7,794 nt of DNA, from assembly GCA_021796315.1 (NCBI GenBank), contig JAJYOH010000269.1:1-7794 (forward strand), read 5' to 3'. The notes below the pieces were generated by a model that worked only from the letters and a program-made list of their open reading frames with translations, made no database searches and was not told the DNA's origin. Below are positions 6,841 through 7,794 of the stretch, piece after piece. A program made the position numbers and the translations under genes. Each line of letters opens with the position of its first letter. The stretch's first letter is position 1. Source of the stretch: Chloroflexota bacterium. Lineage in GTDB: Bacteria; Chloroflexota; Anaerolineae; Anaerolineales; Villigracilaceae.

Positions 6841-7032
6841 TTATGACTTAGGGGTTTCCTGCTTGGATGCTTCCTGTCCATCCTCTTTTTTTTCTTCATT
6901 GCCGGCCATGCCTTCGCGGAAATTGCGAATGCCTTTGCCAATTTCCCCGGCAACCTGGCCGATGCGACCGGGTCCAAATAGCAGGACAACAATTATTAAC
7001 ACGATGATTAGTTCGGGTGCGCCGATATCCAT
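6841..7032 (-). CDS. tatA: Twin-arginine translocase subunit, TatA/TatE family
   Basis: TatA-family proteins oligomerise in the cytoplasmic membrane to let folded proteins with twin-arginine signal peptides cross, working with TatC. The 63-residue product has the standard plan. A short N-terminus with Glu7 leads into one membrane helix (about 6-20, PELIIVLIIVVLLFG), then the FGPGRIG hinge (19-25). An amphipathic helix follows (about 26-42, QVAGEIGKGIRNFREGM), then a charged tail rich in E and K. The common FGPKKLPEL hinge is altered to FGPGRIGQV, which still fits the family. The start ATG (7030-7032) has AAGGAG 5 nt upstream on the minus strand. No tatC or tatB is adjacent; the neighbours are a convergent tRNA gene and a divergent lipoprotein gene. 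TatA and TatE cannot be told apart from sequence alone, and a TatB role is less likely given the short length. Confidence 0.92.
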   Translation of the reverse strand: MDIGAPELIIVLIIVVLLFGPGRIGQVAGEIGKGIRNFREGMAGNEEKKEDGQEASKQETPKS

Positions 7033-7177
7033 ATAATCTCCTTCTTATTTAATCTATCACAATCCATATAAAATGGGTCGGCTTTTGACCTGTGTTCTAA
7101 TCAATTTCTAAGTCACACTGATAGTTGTTTTTTTATTTTAGTCCCCCTAAAGTGGCATTTTAGAGATGATGGCTTTG

Positions 7178-7193
7178 GTGTATCCTAAACATA
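7178..7193 (+). promoter_or_regulatory. Candidate promoter or operator motif upstream of the lipoprotein gene
   Basis: GTGTATCCTAAACATA matches the motif before frr (3322-3338) except for one T. TATCCT (7181-7186) could be a -10, but the best-spaced -35 (TTTTAG, 7158-7163) is poor. It lies 103 nt before the start codon, so the leader would be about 95-100 nt. Confidence 0.4.
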
Positions 7194-7246
7194 ACCATTT
7201 ACTATTGCATTGTTCTGAGCCAATTTATTTACCAGGAAAAGAATTT

Positions 7247-7263
7247 AGCTCCAGACAGGAGCT
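7247..7263 (+). promoter_or_regulatory. Small leader hairpin before the lipoprotein gene
   Basis: AGCTCC (7247-7252) pairs perfectly with GGAGCT (7258-7263) around the loop AGACA. It lies 20 nt before the Shine-Dalgarno AAGGAG (7284-7289). There is no T-run, so it is not a terminator. Its function is unknown; it might stabilise the 5' end of the message. Confidence 0.4.
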
Positions 7264-7296
7264 GCAAAATCAAAACAAAGAATAAGGAGATAACTC

Positions 7297-7737
7297 ATGA
7301 ATAAGTATCGCTGGTTCCTTGGTTTGACTGTATTGGTAATGATCTCACTTGCTTGCTCACTGTTCAATAAGACTACGGGCACTGGCGGGAGCGGAACCGG
7401 AAGCGGCTCAAACGAAAGCCCGACAGCCGCTTCCGGCGGCGGAGGCGGCGGGCAAAACACTAAATTTCCCATGCCCGGTAATGTCAGCAATCTGACGGAT
7501 ACAGGCAACGGCTCAATCAACTTTCAGACCGATATGAGTCTTAAGGATACCATTCAGTTCTATCGTGATGCATTTACAAAGGAAGGTCTGACCGAGCGGA
7601 CCGCCAATACGGCTATTACTGATGCGACCTTTAGCCTCGTGTTCGACGGTGACCCAAGCGGTCAGGCTATTGTTGTTCAAGGTGTCGACTTGGGCAACGG
7701 GAAAACCAATGTTAATATCCGTTATGAAAATGTATAA
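7297..7737 (+). CDS. Predicted lipoprotein of unknown function
   Basis: I do not recognise a named family. The 146-residue product starts at ATG 7297 with AAGGAG (7284-7289) 7 nt upstream. It has a type II (lipoprotein) signal peptide: basic start MNKYR, a hydrophobic core, and the lipobox SLAC with lipidated Cys20. After cleavage the protein should be anchored on the outer face of the cytoplasmic membrane. Residues ~26-53 are a low-complexity linker of G, S, T and N ending in six glycines. Residues ~56-146 look like one small alpha/beta domain: a helix around LKDTIQFYRDAFTKEGLTE (82-100) followed by alternating strands (ATFSLVFDG, QAIVVQGVDLG, KTNVNIRYENV). It ends in two in-frame stops (TAA TAG). 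No enzyme motif is visible. It appears to be a single-gene unit, as nothing follows within the window. A surface or binding role is only inferred from its location. Confidence 0.88.
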   Translation: MNKYRWFLGLTVLVMISLACSLFNKTTGTGGSGTGSGSNESPTAASGGGGGGQNTKFPMPGNVSNLTDTGNGSINFQTDMSLKDTIQFYRDAFTKEGLTERTANTAITDATFSLVFDGDPSGQAIVVQGVDLGNGKTNVNIRYENV

Positions 7738-7794
7738 TAGCCGTTTACGGGATATTGTTCTTCGCTCCAGTCAGGCATTTAAAAAATTGACTTG
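7738..7794 (+). other. 3' flank of the lipoprotein gene, no gene visible
   Basis: No terminator hairpin with a T-run is seen in these last bases. TTGACT (7787-7792) after an A-run could be the -35 of a promoter whose -10 lies beyond the window; this cannot be tested here. Confidence 0.25.

Larger units (their letters stand above)
7033..7296. other. Divergent intergenic region between tatA and the lipoprotein gene
   Basis: This AT-rich region must hold promoters for both flanking genes. I see no convincing -35/-10 pair for tatA on the minus strand. A T-run at 7128-7134, followed by ATTTTA, reads as an A-tract on the minus strand and could be UP-like. A weak 5-bp hairpin (CTAAA 7147-7151 with TTTAG 7159-7163) lies near the middle. 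The plus-strand motif at 7178-7193 and the leader hairpin at 7247-7263 are listed separately. Confidence 0.5.

Noticed and set aside
6767..7036. Plus-strand open frame (89 codons) opposite tatA
   Set aside because: It covers the tatA terminator and the whole tatA gene in antisense, with no ribosome site or family similarity.

Overview
The window reads as an ordinary chromosomal segment of a free-living bacterium of moderate GC content. I infer Chloroflexota, probably Anaerolineae, with moderate confidence. The clues are the short (about 200-residue) EF-Ts, the style of the TatA and GlpX proteins, a lipoprotein with a glycine-rich linker, and DnaA lying beside rpsB instead of dnaN. No 16S or other decisive marker is present.

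Layout on the plus strand: the 3' end of dnaA (2-577) closes with a perfect palindromic terminator. A strong extended -10 promoter and a structured leader of about 140 nt then lead into rpsB (834-1745) and tsf (1774-2382), closed by a textbook terminator. pyrH (2475-3191) follows behind a hairpin that overlaps its Shine-Dalgarno region, and has its own terminator. A new unit holds frr (3360-3917), an intergenic hairpin, uppS (4000-4746), cdsA (4739-5545, overlapping uppS by 8 nt) and glpX (5559-6554). A tRNA-Asn(GUU) gene (6651-6723) with a near-consensus promoter and its own terminator comes next. On the minus strand lies a small tatA-family gene (6841-7032), convergent with the tRNA. The last gene, on the plus strand, is a predicted lipoprotein of unknown function (7297-7737).

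Functionally, the core is the widely conserved translation-to-envelope cluster rpsB-tsf-pyrH-frr-uppS-cdsA: ribosomal protein S2, EF-Ts, UMP kinase, ribosome recycling factor, undecaprenyl diphosphate synthase and CDP-diacylglycerol synthase. It is cut into separate units by intrinsic terminators. After cdsA, where dxr and rseP are often found, there is instead a class II fructose-1,6-bisphosphatase.

I see no convincing new biological system: no mobile element, CRISPR array, toxin-antitoxin pair or defence genes. The points worth a second look are regulatory. They are a folded leader before rpsB, a shared promoter design between rpsB and tRNA-Asn, a 16-17 nt motif shared by the frr and lipoprotein upstream regions, the hairpin before pyrH, and the hairpin plus missing ribosome binding site before uppS. 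The unassigned domain of the lipoprotein is the only protein-level unknown.
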